Assembly: GCA_019420525.1 (NCBI GenBank)
Contig: JAHZHA010000017.1
Span: forward strand, 23,413-49,195
Direction of reading: 5' to 3'
Length of the DNA stretch: 25,783 bases
Source: Bacillota bacterium
GTDB taxonomy: Bacteria; Bacillota; Clostridia; Peptostreptococcales; Anaerovoracaceae
A program made the translations under genes and the position numbers. Below, one piece after another: positions 6,751-14,528 of the stretch. Below the pieces are notes generated by a model. The model was not told where the DNA came from and ran no database searches. It worked only from the letters and a program-made list of their open reading frames with translations. Numbering within the stretch: position 1 is the stretch's first letter; every line of letters begins with the position of its first letter.

Positions 6751-7938
6751 ATGACAAAGCAGATGAAAGATTTATGCATCAAAGCGGATCAGGGCAGCAG
6801 CCTATCGGAATGTCTGAACAAGTATACGAAGCCTCAGATCAGAAAGATACTCGATTCCTACGGAATAAAGGTGGCTTCCGCCGCGAAGAAACAGGAAATG
6901 GCAGATGCTGCAGAAGCTGCAGTTAAGGAAAATATGACAGCATATTTCGAGAGCAGCGAAGGAAGAGAGGAACGGGATCTCGTAAATGCTTTGATGGAGA
7001 AACCTCTGCGTCTGGAAAACCCGGAAAACTTAGAAAAAATAGAAAATCTATATAATAAAGGAATTATTTTTCTCAGAGAGGAAGCAGATATGGCTGAAAC
7101 TGTTGTACCGTCCGACATCTCCGATCTTCTCGGCTCCCTGAAGGCAGAAAGAGCGGAGAGCGCACCGGAAAAAAGTGTGCCTGCCTCCGCGGCGGTGAGA
7201 GCAACGAAAGAAGCGGAAAAGAACCGTTCTGAAAAGGAGGCGGAGATTATCCGTTTTGCCGGCGCTTTGGCTAATATTTACGGCGTCTTTACGATGCTGC
7301 AGCTGAAAGATGTATGGGATTATAATCATCAGAGAGGGATCGCACCGGCGGAACTGCAGGCAGCCGTCGAAAAAGCGGGCGATGAGGATGGTTTTTATCT
7401 GGAGCACGGTCTGCTGATAAATGTTATTCTCGGCAGTGAAGAAGCATATGGACAGATTATCAGCCGCTACGGCATCGGAGATACATACTATTATCCGTCT
7501 TTCGATGTTGTAGATGCATATGACGGCAGTCTCTGCATGGACGATTCGCCGGAATATGTCTATCTCAGAAGCTATATCGAAAGAAAGTGCGGCGAAGAAA
7601 AGGCCGGAAAAATCATGACATCCCTTCATCTCATGGCCATGCGGGATGTGACGCCGAATGAACTGGTAGACGGCCTGAAAGAGGAAGGCATCGAGTTCGG
7701 CGATCTGGAAGAACTCAATCTCTTTTTCTCGCTTTATACGGCATGGTTTTACGGGCTCCGCGTCTGGGTCTGCAAGGGATACAAGCCTTCCGAGTTAAAA
7801 GAAGAAAAACTGGCGCAGCGCAATTTCCGGCTGCCTGCCGGAGAAGGCCGCAGAGTGAAAAAAATCGGACGGAACGACCCTTGTCCGTGTGGAAGCGGCA
7901 GAAAATATAAGAATTGCTGCATGAAAAAGATCGGGTGA
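6751..7938 (+). CDS. SEC-C metal-binding motif protein of unknown function
   Basis: A 395-residue soluble protein starting at ATG 6751 behind GGAGGAA. The C-terminus is a canonical SEC-C zinc motif, GRNDPCPCGSGRKYKNCC at 373-390 with Cys378, Cys380, Cys389 and Cys390, as at the end of SecA where it contacts SecB and ribosomes. Residues 18-60 (SLSECLNKYTKPQIRKILDS, then KKQEMADAAEAAV) look like a SAP/Rho-N-type helix-extension-helix fold often used in nucleic acid contact. Residues 60-370 are mostly helical with an acidic middle (130-165) and no motif I recognise. It has its own promoter and terminator. SEC-C domains are attached to many uncharacterised proteins, so the function stays open; a ribosome- or chaperone-linked role is only suggested by the motif. 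Confidence 0.85.
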   Translation: MTKQMKDLCIKADQGSSLSECLNKYTKPQIRKILDSYGIKVASAAKKQEMADAAEAAVKENMTAYFESSEGREERDLVNALMEKPLRLENPENLEKIENLYNKGIIFLREEADMAETVVPSDISDLLGSLKAERAESAPEKSVPASAAVRATKEAEKNRSEKEAEIIRFAGALANIYGVFTMLQLKDVWDYNHQRGIAPAELQAAVEKAGDEDGFYLEHGLLINVILGSEEAYGQIISRYGIGDTYYYPSFDVVDAYDGSLCMDDSPEYVYLRSYIERKCGEEKAGKIMTSLHLMAMRDVTPNELVDGLKEEGIEFGDLEELNLFFSLYTAWFYGLRVWVCKGYKPSELKEEKLAQRNFRLPAGEGRRVKKIGRNDPCPCGSGRKYKNCCMKKIG

Positions 7939-8021
7939 GGTCCGGAAAAGTAAAAGCTGTATATGAAGTTTATGTCGGTGACGGTGGCCCTAGAGAAATC
8001 GAACGACAAACGATAAAATAG

Positions 8022-8068
8022 AAAGAAGTCTGGATCGCTATCTGCGGTTCAGACTTCCTTCTGTTTTT
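8022..8068. terminator. Bidirectional terminator between convergent genes
   Basis: The stem GAAGTCTG (8025-8032) pairs with CAGACTTC (8050-8057) around a 17-base loop. On the plus strand it is followed by CTTCTGTTTTT, and on the minus strand by TTCTATTTTA. It sits between the SEC-C gene (stop 7938) and the minus-strand GTPase gene (stop 8091). Confidence 0.7.
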
Positions 8069-8090
8069 ATAATATTTCTTTATATATCGC

Positions 8091-9050
8091 CTATCTAAAA
8101 TAGACGAGATCGTCCTTCAGAGGCTCGCACGGCGCGAATTCCGTGATATACAGAATCGGAGCGTCGCCGTGGAATTCTTTGTCGTATTCCGTGTGAATGA
8201 CGGCTGTGATGTTTGCCCAGCTTTCTTCTGTGACGATTTCAGAAGCCTTGTCCATGACGGCGTAGAATGCGATGAAGCTGATATCGTCCGCGCAGCAGAC
8301 CATGGCAAACCGGCCTGCGATAAAGCGGTTGTCAGCGTCTTCCGGGCGGCGGTGAAGCTGAACTTTGACTTTTACCGTCTTGCCGTCGTACTTTTCGGGA
8401 TCGTTCATGGCATCCACATACCACGTCCCGAAGTCGTCGTCGGAGATTTCGATGACCGGCGCGTCGATATCGAAAGGAAGCGGAATTCCTTCAGAATAAT
8501 CTTCCGCATTTCCGTTGCGGTCTTCCAGGAAGATGATGGCGCGGGGATTCATGGCCTTGACGTTGGTCGTGCGTATCATTTCGTTGAGTTCCGGCGTGCA
8601 GCGGTTGAAGACGACCAGCTCGGAGACTCCTACCTGTTCGATAATTTTCGGTCCCATATTTTTTAAATAGACTTCGTACGTCTCCGCATTGATCGTCGTC
8701 ACGATCTGATAGATTTCCCAGCTTCTGGGGAATTCCTGTTCCATCAGCTTTATTTCCCACATGCCGTTGTATTCCACGATAATCCGGTCGGGTCTCACTT
8801 CCATGGCCGCCTTTTTCAGCGTGGCACCTTTGAAATCCTCTTTCGACTCGATCGGAAGCAGAACGGAGTTCGTTTCTTCCAGAAAGTCCTCGTCATACTC
8901 TTCTTCGCCTTCCTCGCAGCAGACGATGAGTGTCTTTTCATTTTCGGTGAATCCCGGATCCAGGAGAGTGTCCTTTATAAATTGAGTTTTTCCACTTTCC
9001 AGAAATCCGGCAAAGACGTAGACGGGTATCGTCATATTCGTATTCATCAT
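8091..9050 (-). CDS. CobW-like GTPase fused to a YcgQ/TIGR03943-like C-terminal domain
   Basis: A 319-residue protein. The N-terminal half (about 7-200) is a G3E/CobW-type P-loop domain with Walker A GFLESGKT at 15-22. It departs from canonical CobW: the GCxCC metal site is absent (IVCCEEGEEEYDED at 42-55 instead), EYNGMW replaces the ETTG-type motif (93-98), and the base-recognition motif NKxD is FNRC (148-151). The C-terminal part (about 207-319) resembles the end of YcgQ/TIGR03943 proteins: YVDAMNDPEKYDGKTVKVKV, then GRFAMVCCADDISF with Cys252-Cys253. YcgQ partners with the YcgR permease and CobW proteins in zinc-linked loci of Bacillus. No such permease is here. It begins 26 bases after the His-rich CobW gene, so the two are surely co-transcribed. 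The GTPase assignment is good; a metal-insertion role is inference. Confidence 0.82.
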   Translation of the reverse strand: MMNTNMTIPVYVFAGFLESGKTQFIKDTLLDPGFTENEKTLIVCCEEGEEEYDEDFLEETNSVLLPIESKEDFKGATLKKAAMEVRPDRIIVEYNGMWEIKLMEQEFPRSWEIYQIVTTINAETYEVYLKNMGPKIIEQVGVSELVVFNRCTPELNEMIRTTNVKAMNPRAIIFLEDRNGNAEDYSEGIPLPFDIDAPVIEISDDDFGTWYVDAMNDPEKYDGKTVKVKVQLHRRPEDADNRFIAGRFAMVCCADDISFIAFYAVMDKASEIVTEESWANITAVIHTEYDKEFHGDAPILYITEFAPCEPLKDDLVYFR

Positions 9051-9076
9051 AATGTGTCACCTCTCCGTTTCGACTG

Positions 9077-10210
9077 TCAGATGCGGAATAATTCAGCCAG
9101 TTTGACGCGGTCGAGGTTTGCTCCGATAACGCAGATCTGGCCGGAATAAGAAGGAGTTCCTTCGCGGATTTCCGATTCACCCGGCACGTAATCGAAGTGG
9201 AGCCATTTTCCGTCTTCGGAAGGCACGATGCCCTTTGCCCGGAGGACGGTACCCGTCATGCCGAGATCGAGTTCCTCGAGAGCATCTGTGAGTTCATCCT
9301 GCGTGTATTTGTGCGCCGTTTCCGTACCCCAGCTGGTGAAGACTTCGTCGGCGTCGTGATCATGGTGGTCATGACCGCAGGAACAGCTTTCCCCGTGATG
9401 ATGCTCGTGGTCGTGGTGATGGTGTCCGTGCTCATGTTCATGTTCGTGCTCATGGTCGTGGTGATGGTGCTCATGATCATGTTCATGGTGGTGATGGTGT
9501 TCGTGCTCGTGTTCATGTTCATGATGGTGCTCGTATTCATGTTCGTGTTCATGATGGTGATGTTCGTGAACCGGTTTCTTCGCCAGTTCTTCCAGCAGTT
9601 CGTCTGCCAGGCTTCTGTCACCTTCCATGACCTCCAGGATCTGGGAGCCCGTTAGCTGATCCCACGGTGTGGTGATGATGCGGGCTTTTTCATTGTGAGC
9701 CCGGAGAATATCGATGCAGGCTTTGAGACGGTCTTCTTTCATTTCGCCCGTACGGCTGAGAATGATCGTTTTGGCATTTTCAATCTGATCGAGATAAAAT
9801 TCGCCGAAATTTTTGGAATACATTTTGCATTTTTTCGCGTCGGCTACGGTAACAAAGCTGTTGAGGGTGACAGGGATGTCCTCCTCTGCGCTGCGGACGG
9901 CGCGGATAACGTCAGAGAGCTTGCCTACACCAGAAGGTTCGATGAGAATGCGGTCGGGAGAAAATTGCTGTGCGACGCTGCGGAGCGCCTGGGCGAAATC
10001 GCCTACCAGAGTGCAGCAGATGCATCCGGAACTCATCTCCGTGATTTCAACACCGGCGTCCTTTAAAAAACCGCTGTCGATATTGATCTCGCCGAACTCA
10101 TTTTCAATGAGGACGACTTTTTCGTCCGGGAATGCTTCTGCGATGAGTTTTTTGATGAGTGTGGTTTTTCCTGCTCCCAGGAAACCGGAAAAAATGTCTA
10201 TCTTTGTCAT
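9077..10210 (-). CDS. CobW/COG0523-family GTPase with a large histidine-rich metal-binding segment
   Basis: A 377-residue putative metallochaperone. Walker A is GFLGAGKTT at 9-17, the metal motif GCICC spans 62-66, and LIEPSG at 89-94 corresponds to the Walker B region. The G4 motif is LSRTG (151-155) rather than NKxD. Residues 215-286 are an extreme His/Glu/Asp stretch (41 of 72 residues are His) with a CSC pair at 276-278, which would bind many Zn, Ni or Co ions. A normal CobW C-terminal domain follows (about 290-377: GMTGTVLRAKGIV, WLHFDYVPGE). COG0523 proteins bind GTP and transfer zinc or another metal to client enzymes or protect against metal shortage. Start ATG at 10210 behind AGGAGG. 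Neighbours are a degenerate CobW fusion downstream and chromate-transporter family genes 114 bases upstream. Confidence 0.92.
   Translation of the reverse strand: MTKIDIFSGFLGAGKTTLIKKLIAEAFPDEKVVLIENEFGEINIDSGFLKDAGVEITEMSSGCICCTLVGDFAQALRSVAQQFSPDRILIEPSGVGKLSDVIRAVRSAEEDIPVTLNSFVTVADAKKCKMYSKNFGEFYLDQIENAKTIILSRTGEMKEDRLKACIDILRAHNEKARIITTPWDQLTGSQILEVMEGDRSLADELLEELAKKPVHEHHHHEHEHEYEHHHEHEHEHEHHHHHEHDHEHHHHDHEHEHEHEHGHHHHDHEHHHGESCSCGHDHHDHDADEVFTSWGTETAHKYTQDELTDALEELDLGMTGTVLRAKGIVPSEDGKWLHFDYVPGESEIREGTPSYSGQICVIGANLDRVKLAELFRI
9353..9568 (-). repeat. Low-complexity CAT/CAC/GAA repeat encoding the His-rich segment
   Basis: About 216 bases of near-repeating His-Glu and His-Asp codons inside the CobW gene, visible on the plus strand as runs of ATGGTG, TTCATG and TCGTG. 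The repeats keep the reading frame intact. Such tracts readily expand or contract by slippage, so length is likely to differ between strains, and assembly errors are possible here. Confidence 0.9.
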
Positions 10211-10324
10211 AGAAATACCTCCTGTCAGGATGTGCTAAATATATTTATATCGTTGTCTTTATATCTTGCAGCGCTTTGTCGTACCGGAATCCGTGCGCTG
10301 CGGCGGATTTCCATCATCTCTGCA

Positions 10325-10903
10325 TCATACGCCCGCGAAATGGAAGAGAATTCCGATGATGGCGGCAAAGAGAATCCAGACGACGGGATGAATTTTTGTC
10401 CATATCCGGCTGGCTGTCAGAATGACGACGGCCAGAATCATTCCTTTGATATCGAAGATGTCCAGGACTGCGATACCGCTCTGCCCGATGAGTTTATAAT
10501 GTATGAGCGAAATCTGGACTACCGAAAGCCCGGCGGCGCTGATCAGCGCTATGGAAGCGGCTCTCAGTCCGTAGAGAGCCCACTGTACATACCGGCTCTC
10601 TTTGAATTTCTCCAGGATCTTTGCGATGATGAGGATGATAATAATTCCCGGAGTGATCAGACCCAGCGTCGCGATAAGAGCTCCGGGAACGGATGCCGTC
10701 TCGAATCCCACATAGGTAGCCATGTTGATGCCGATGGCGCCGGGCGTCGATTCTGATATCGCCAGCATATTGGCAAGATCCGCGTGGCTGAACCATCCTG
10801 TCTTGTCTGAAAGGTCGTAGAGAAAAGGCAGCGTAGCCAGTCCTCCGCCGATAGAAAAAAGACCGGTGAAGAAAAAATTATAGAACAGCTGGAAATAGAT
10901 CAT
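10325..10903 (-). CDS. Chromate transporter (CHR) family protein, second half of a split pair
   Basis: A 192-residue membrane protein. Start ATG at 10903 overlaps the stop of the upstream gene as ATGA, with GGAGGG 9 bases before. The family signature is near the N-terminus: FFTGLFSIGGGLATLPFLYD, followed by GWFSHADLANMLAISESTPGAIGINMATYVGF. About five or six hydrophobic segments follow, several Ile-rich (LITPGIIIILIIAKIL, MILAVVILTA, WILFAAIIGILF). Short CHR proteins come as gene pairs encoding homologous halves that insert with opposite topology to make one transporter. Classical members export chromate; many others have unknown anion substrates. A gap of 114 bases separates it from the CobW genes. 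The real substrate is unproven, and the pair may move an anion linked to metal homeostasis. Confidence 0.88.
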   Translation of the reverse strand: MIYFQLFYNFFFTGLFSIGGGLATLPFLYDLSDKTGWFSHADLANMLAISESTPGAIGINMATYVGFETASVPGALIATLGLITPGIIIILIIAKILEKFKESRYVQWALYGLRAASIALISAAGLSVVQISLIHYKLIGQSGIAVLDIFDIKGMILAVVILTASRIWTKIHPVVWILFAAIIGILFHFAGV

Positions 10904-11445
10904 CTGTTGCGGCCCTCCGTAAACTGTTTGATGAAGATACCTGCTACTCCCGATACGATGACCAAGACCGCTGGCGATACAGCAGTAAAAACTGTAAGGA
11001 GAAATACCGCGGCAAAGATCAGCAGTGTGATTTTGTCTGTCACCGATTTTTTCCAGAGCTTCAGAACAGCGTTCACAATCAGGACGCAGACACATACCCG
11101 TATGCCGGCGAAAGCATTCTGGACTGCCGGGTAGTCTGCAAAATTCTGAAGCAGGGCCGCCACGATCATGATGATGATGAGAGCGGGAGTTACGAAGCCC
11201 AGAGTTGCGATAATACCGCCGATGACGCCTTTCCGCTTTTCACCGATAAAGGTGGCCGTGTTGATAGCGATCAGTCCCGGCGTACACTGACCGATAGCGA
11301 GATAATCCATCAGCTCTTCGTCTGTAGCCCAGCCTCTCTTTTCCACAAGTTCCTTCTGAATGACGGGAAGCATGGCATAGCCTCCGCCGAAAGTGGTAGA
11401 GCCGATCTTTGCAAAGAGCAGAAAAAGATCCAGCAATTCTTTCAT
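10900..11445 (-). CDS. Chromate transporter (CHR) family protein, first half of a split pair
   Basis: A 181-residue membrane protein starting at ATG 11445, chosen because AAGGAG lies 6 bases upstream (11452-11457). The frame runs 15 codons further without a site. The CHR signature LFLLFAKIGSTTFGGGYAML opens the protein and is followed by GWATDEELMDYLAIGQCTPGLIAINTATFIG. About six transmembrane segments are visible, including GGIIATLGFVTPALIIIMIV and TLLIFAAVFLLTVFTAV. Its second half partner overlaps by 4 bases, so the two are translationally coupled, as expected for subunits made in equal amount. An extended -10 promoter lies about 100 bases upstream. It is divergent from rmuC. Confidence 0.88.
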   Translation of the reverse strand: MKELLDLFLLFAKIGSTTFGGGYAMLPVIQKELVEKRGWATDEELMDYLAIGQCTPGLIAINTATFIGEKRKGVIGGIIATLGFVTPALIIIMIVAALLQNFADYPAVQNAFAGIRVCVCVLIVNAVLKLWKKSVTDKITLLIFAAVFLLTVFTAVSPAVLVIVSGVAGIFIKQFTEGRNR

Positions 11446-11543
11446 AAATACTCCTTTCCATTTATACCCTGTCTTTTTCGCGCAAAACACGCAGCGGCGA
11501 AGCAGGATCAGGAAAAACAGCCGTTATTAACTCATAACGCATC

Positions 11544-11549
11544 ATTATA
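11544..11549 (-). promoter_or_regulatory. Extended -10 promoter of the chr/CobW operon
   Basis: On the minus strand the sequence TGGTATAAT (TATAAT at 11544-11549) forms an extended -10 box, about 100 bases before the start at 11445. No good -35 is visible at 16-18 bases, which is tolerated with the TGn extension. The leader has no recognisable riboswitch or Zur-type palindrome. Confidence 0.55.
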
Positions 11550-11701
11550 CCACGTGATTGTAAAATTTAGATAAAAACTTCTGCTGCCGGCTGATCTTTT
11601 TCCTGACTGAGGAGGCTGCGTTCTGCCGTATGGGGCTGCGAAGCCGACAGCAAAATACGGAATGCCGTGCTCTGATTCCGAGGCGCTGCCGTCGGAAACT
11701 A

Positions 11702-11710
11702 TGGTATAAT
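11702..11710 (+). promoter_or_regulatory. Extended -10 promoter of rmuC-birA
   Basis: TGGTATAAT at 11702-11710 is an extended -10 without a clear -35. An inverted repeat TTCCGA (11676-11681) / TCGGAA (11692-11697) lies directly upstream. The 393-base gap 11446-11838 holds only this and the divergent chr promoter. Confidence 0.55.
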
Positions 11711-11838
11711 AAAACAGGATAATAAAGTGGAAATCGGATGCGAAAAGCGGCATTTATGAAAAAACATCCGTTTTGACGGGTGGAAATGTCGTAGATAGCG
11801 AAAAGAAACAATACGGGAAATATAGGAATATGCAAAAT

Positions 11839-13224
11839 ATGGAAGTGATGATTTTTTTATGCCTAGCTGTTCTGATGATCCTGCTGATTCTGCAGGTTCT
11901 CCAGATTTTTCGCAGGCATACAGGACTGACACAGAGAGATAAAAAAGAAATTATAGAACAGATCGAGTCGGTGCGGAGAGAAGCAGCAGGACAGCAGCAG
12001 GCGGTAAAAGACGACATGGCTGCACAGCAGGCTCAGGCCAGGGGAGAAATCTCCCGATCGGTAAGAGAATCCATGCAGGCCTTCGGCGGTGTGATTACCG
12101 AAAATATGAAATATTCGGCGGAAGCTCAGGCACTGAAAATCGAAGAGATCGGAAAAATGCAGAATTTCCGGCTGGCGGAAAACAATAAAAAACTGGAAGA
12201 TATGCGGGAGACGGTAGAGCGCAAGCTCACGGAGCTGCAGGGAGACAATAACCGGAAGCTGGATGAGATGCGGGGCATCGTCGATGAAAAGCTTCAGCAG
12301 ACTATCCAGCAGCGGATGAATGAATCCTTTCGTCTGGTCAGCGAACGTCTGGAACAGGTATACCGGGGCCTGGGCGAAATGCAGACTCTGGCTTCCGGTG
12401 TGGGCGATCTGAAAAAGGTCCTTTCAAACGTAAAGACACGGGGGATTTTGGGAGAAGTACAGCTGGGCGCAATTCTGAGAGAAATTCTGGCGCCGGAGCA
12501 GTACGAAACCGAAGTGCGGGTAAGGCCCGACAGCAGAAATGTCGTGGAATTCGCCGTAAAAATTCCTACAGACAGCGGTTTTATTTACCTGCCGCTGGAT
12601 TCCAAATTTCCCGGGGAAACCTACGGCAGACTGCGGGATGCTTATGAGGCCGGTGATCCGGAACAGATCAGCCAGTGCGCGAAGGCGCTGACAGCCGCTA
12701 TCCGCACCGAGGCAAAAGCCATACGTGACAAATACATCGCACCTCCGTATACGACGGAATTTGCCATCATGTTCCTTCCGTTTGAAGGTTTGTACGCAGA
12801 AGTCGTCAATCGTGGTATGGTGGAGGTTCTTCAGCGAGAATACCACGTCAACATCGCGGGTCCCAGCACCATGGCGGCCATGCTCAACAGTCTGCAGATG
12901 GGATTCCGCTCCTTTGCGATTCAGAAGCGCAGCGGTGAGGTGTGGGATGTGCTGAACTCTGTCCGCACGGAATTCGATAAATTCGAGTCGGTGCTGAAAG
13001 CGGCTCAGCAGCGCATCAATCAGGCCAACGCGGAGCTGGACAAGCTGGTAGGTGTACGGACCAGAGCGATACAGAAGAGACTGAACAGCATCGGCGATAT
13101 CGGAGAACTCGGTATCGGAGAAGATGCACGGGAAAAAGCGGCATTTTCAGGTTTTACAGAGGAAAAGACGCCGGAGGCGGCGGAGATAAGCGGAGAAAAT
13201 CCGGAAAGGAGTGCCATTCGATGA
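11839..13224 (+). CDS. rmuC: RmuC-family DNA recombination protein
   Basis: A protein of about 461 residues. The frame is open from a TTG at 11773; I prefer ATG 11839 because AGGA (11825-11828) is correctly spaced for it and the next residues form a membrane anchor (IFLCLAVLMILLILQVLQIF). ATG 11830 is an alternative. A long coiled coil follows (about 30-180: RDKKEIIEQIESVRREAAG and later repeats). The RmuC core occupies about 190-410, with RGILGEVQLGAILREIL, YLPLDSKFPGETY and MFLPFEGLYAEVVNRGMVEVLQ, the nuclease-like fold of the family. In E. coli RmuC limits inversions at short inverted repeats and acts near stalled forks. The tail after 430 is Glu/Ala-rich and disordered. The stop overlaps the birA start by 4 bases. 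Confidence 0.92.
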   Translation: MEVMIFLCLAVLMILLILQVLQIFRRHTGLTQRDKKEIIEQIESVRREAAGQQQAVKDDMAAQQAQARGEISRSVRESMQAFGGVITENMKYSAEAQALKIEEIGKMQNFRLAENNKKLEDMRETVERKLTELQGDNNRKLDEMRGIVDEKLQQTIQQRMNESFRLVSERLEQVYRGLGEMQTLASGVGDLKKVLSNVKTRGILGEVQLGAILREILAPEQYETEVRVRPDSRNVVEFAVKIPTDSGFIYLPLDSKFPGETYGRLRDAYEAGDPEQISQCAKALTAAIRTEAKAIRDKYIAPPYTTEFAIMFLPFEGLYAEVVNRGMVEVLQREYHVNIAGPSTMAAMLNSLQMGFRSFAIQKRSGEVWDVLNSVRTEFDKFESVLKAAQQRINQANAELDKLVGVRTRAIQKRLNSIGDIGELGIGEDAREKAAFSGFTEEKTPEAAEISGENPERSAIR

Positions 13225-14195
13225 ATCTTAAAGACAAAGTACTGAATTGCCTGGAAGAAAACAGGGATTCCTATCTTTCAGGGGAGGAACTGGCAGCTCT
13301 CTTCGGCGTTTCGAGGGCGGCCGTCTGGAAAGCCGTCAGAAAGCTGCAGGAAGACGGATGCGGGATTACAGCTGCTCCGGGAAAAGGATACCGTCTCAGT
13401 TCTGGCAGTGACATTCTGTCCGCATCGGGGATTTCCCGTTTGCTGGGTGAGGGATGGGAAGAACGGATCATCGTCCGGAAAGAAGTGGACTCCACCAATA
13501 ATCTTGCAAAAGAACTGGCTCTGAGAGGAGCTCCTCACGGCACCGTCGTCGTGGCGGAAAAACAGACGGCGGGAAGAGGACGTCTGGGCCGTACGTTTGA
13601 ATCTCCGGAAGGTGCCGGACTCTATCTGACTATCATCATGCGGCCCGATGCCGACATGCAGAAAGCTCTGCTCATCACCACAGCCGCAGCGGTGGGCGTC
13701 TGCCGGGCGATCAGCAGTCTCACCGGTACAGAGGCGGGAATCAAATGGGTCAACGACGTCTATATCGGTGAAAAAAAAGTCTGCGGGATCCTGACGGAAG
13801 CGGTTACCGATTTTGAGTCGGGCTCCCTGGAGAGTGTGGTGGCAGGTATTGGCATCAATTTCAGAACGCCGGAGGAAGGCTTTTCGGATGAAGTGATGAA
13901 CCGGGGAGTCTGTTCCCTTTTCGAGTCCGGAGAGCCGACGATTACGCGGAATCAGCTGGCGGCAGGCGTGATCGGAGAGGTGCTGGCAATCTGTGAAAAT
14001 CTTGACGATAAATCCTTCTTACAGGAATACCGGCGGAGATCCATCGTCCTGGGCAGAGAGGTGACCCTCATACGGGGAGATGAGAAGAGACGTGCACGAG
14101 CACTGGACATCAGCGAGAATGGCGGACTGATCGTGCTGACATCTGACGGCGAACAGAGAGAACTGACATCAGGTGAGATTTCCGTGAGATGGTAA
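13221..14195 (+). CDS. birA: Bifunctional biotin--protein ligase / biotin repressor
   Basis: A 324-residue protein beginning at ATG 13221, which overlaps the rmuC stop (ATGA) with AAAGGAG upstream. Residues 1-60 are a winged helix-turn-helix (YLSGEELAALFGVSRAAVWK, then VRKLQEDG and GKGYRL). The ligase domain (about 82-270) has EVDSTNNLAKELA, the biotin/ATP loop GRGRLGR at 118-124, and KWVNDVYIGEKKVCGILTE. A small SH3-like C-terminal domain ends the protein (REVTLIRGDEKRRARALDIS, GGLIVLTSDG). The enzyme makes biotinyl-AMP and biotinylates carboxylase or decarboxylase subunits. The DNA-binding domain marks it as class II, so it probably also represses biotin synthesis or uptake genes. No biotin genes or obvious operator are in this window. 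Confidence 0.96.
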   Translation: MNLKDKVLNCLEENRDSYLSGEELAALFGVSRAAVWKAVRKLQEDGCGITAAPGKGYRLSSGSDILSASGISRLLGEGWEERIIVRKEVDSTNNLAKELALRGAPHGTVVVAEKQTAGRGRLGRTFESPEGAGLYLTIIMRPDADMQKALLITTAAAVGVCRAISSLTGTEAGIKWVNDVYIGEKKVCGILTEAVTDFESGSLESVVAGIGINFRTPEEGFSDEVMNRGVCSLFESGEPTITRNQLAAGVIGEVLAICENLDDKSFLQEYRRRSIVLGREVTLIRGDEKRRARALDISENGGLIVLTSDGEQRELTSGEISVRW

Positions 14196-14340
14196 GATTA
14201 AGTACGGGAAAATGTTTTTCGAAAAACAGAGGAAATTTCAGAATATTACTGGAAAAAATATATCACAGAGTAAAATCTCCGAAAAAAATGAATGAATATT
14301 CATTTCTGCGGTATTTTTATCGCTTCGAGGCAGGAGAGAG

Positions 14341-14372
14341 ACCGGGACGGGACAGGCCGTCCCGGTTTGACT
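14341..14372 (+). terminator. Probable terminator after birA
   Basis: A 10-bp perfect GC-rich stem (14341-14350 with 14357-14366, arm ACCGGGACGG) with a 6-base loop. It is followed by TTGACTTTCCTGTT, a poor T tract. That tail is also the -35 box of the next gene's promoter. Confidence 0.55.
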
Positions 14373-14395
14373 TTCCTGTTAAATTATTGTATAAT
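14367..14395 (+). promoter_or_regulatory. Promoter of the amino-acid ABC transporter operon
   Basis: TTGACT (14367-14372) and TATAAT (14390-14395) are separated by 17 bases, close to the sigma-A ideal. The -35 begins at the base after the upstream terminator stem, so the two signals are fused. Confidence 0.85.
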
Positions 14396-14528
14396 TTTAA
14401 GGAAAAATTTATATACAGTTATACAATTTGAGTGATTGTATGCTCGTTAGTATCTGCAGAAACTGGTTTTGCAGATCTATAAATTTATTTTTTAACACTG
14501 AAAAGTGATTAAGAAAAGGAGTAAGAAA
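14396..14528 (+). other. Leader with two inverted repeats before the ABC transporter operon
   Basis: The leader of about 130 bases contains ATACAAT/ATTGTAT (14421-14427 and 14435-14441, 7-base loop) and ATCTGCA/TGCAGAT (14452-14458 and 14470-14476, 11-base loop). The second stem is followed after a gap by TTATTTTTT (14485-14493), a loose attenuator-like arrangement. The first could equally be a protein operator just downstream of the promoter. No T-box or known riboswitch core is present. Confidence 0.4.

Noticed and set aside
9197..9655. Plus-strand frame rich in Met and Val that looks like membrane segments
   Set aside because: It is the antisense reading of the His-rich codons (CAT read as ATG, CAC as GTG); the hydrophobicity is an artefact.
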